From positions 1 to 7,131 of the forward strand of contig JBPEWY010000085.1 in assembly GCA_052032225.1 (NCBI GenBank): a DNA stretch of 7,131 bases. Direction: 5' to 3'. Each line of letters starts with the position of its first letter. Position 1 is the first letter of the stretch. The notes under the pieces are model-generated. The model saw nothing but the letters and a program-made list of their open reading frames with translations. It was not told the DNA's origin and made no database searches. Source of the stretch: JBPEWY01 sp052032225. Its GTDB lineage: Bacteria > Bacteroidota > Bacteroidia > Flavobacteriales > Flavobacteriaceae. Made by a program: the position numbers and the translations under genes. Of the stretch, positions 6,899-7,131 are shown piece after piece.

Positions 6899-7131
6899 TT
6901 GACCTTAAAACCATACATAAATAGTTGTTTAGAAGCCGGTACAGATGAAGCCGGCAGGGGGTGTTTAGCCGGTCCGGTAACTGCTGCTGCCGTTATTTTA
7001 CCTGAAAACTTTACAAATGATATTTTAACGGATTCTAAAAAGCTTTCCAAAGCCAAAAGAGACGTCCTGAAAAATATAATTGAAAAAGAAGCTATTGCAT
7101 TTGGTGTAGCTCATATTTTCCCAGATGAGAT
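6899..7131 (+). CDS. rnhB: Ribonuclease HII, 5' part (runs off the right edge)
   Basis: The first 77 codons encode the N-terminal part of RNase HII, the cytoplasmic metal-dependent endonuclease that cuts the RNA strand of RNA-DNA hybrids and starts removal of ribonucleotides misincorporated in DNA. The family signature AGTDEAGRGCLAGPV is at residues 13-27, with D16 and E17 as the first two catalytic carboxylates. TDSKKLS follows at ~44-50. The later catalytic aspartates lie beyond the window; the full family length is about 200 residues. The frame is closed by TAA at 6890-6892, and no ATG or GTG precedes the DEAGRG motif, so the TTG at 6899 is the only conventional start that keeps the active site. 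It gives MTLKPYINSCLEAG, a normal-length N-terminus for the family. It is transcribed divergently from susC. Identity is very secure; the start is inferred. Confidence 0.93.
   Translation, partial: MTLKPYINSCLEAGTDEAGRGCLAGPVTAAAVILPENFTNDILTDSKKLSKAKRDVLKNIIEKEAIAFGVAHIFPDE

Overview
The window looks like a chromosomal segment from a member of the Bacteroidota, most likely the Flavobacteriaceae. The evidence is an adjacent SusC/SusD-type outer-membrane pair, a Porin_10-like putative porin, AT-rich intergenic DNA, promoter boxes of the Bacteroidota form TAnnTTTG, starts without Shine-Dalgarno sequences, and an RNase HII with the 'GCLAG' wording I associate with this phylum.

Layout from left to right. 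Positions 1-242 hold no protein gene. The extreme left edge carries what looks like a strong leftward promoter cut by the window end, preceded by T-tracts. Positions 151-236 form a compact block of nested inverted repeats, either a structured RNA or the 3' processing/termination region of the porin gene. A putative porin lies on the minus strand at 243-2210, with its own -7 box just upstream. A strong hairpin terminator at 2280-2307 separates it from a two-gene minus-strand operon: the SusC-like TonB-dependent transporter (6740-3663), followed after 6 bp by the SusD-like surface lipoprotein (3656-2331). A 158-bp divergent intergenic region (6741-6898) carries a candidate susC promoter and an AT-rich inverted repeat. 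The 5' part of rnhB (ribonuclease HII) begins on the plus strand at a TTG codon at 6899 and runs off the right edge.

How the genes work together. SusC and SusD should form one outer-membrane import machine: the SusD lipoprotein is a lid over the SusC barrel, and TonB energises transport. No glycoside hydrolase, peptidase, sulfatase, sigma/anti-sigma pair or hybrid two-component regulator is in the window. The transporter also lacks an N-terminal STN signalling domain, so the substrate cannot be named from this sequence. The porin is a separate transcription unit, and rnhB is a housekeeping neighbour with no evident functional link.

I see no clear novel system. The parts most worth a second look are the structured block at 151-236, the truncated promoter at the left edge, and the non-ATG start of rnhB.
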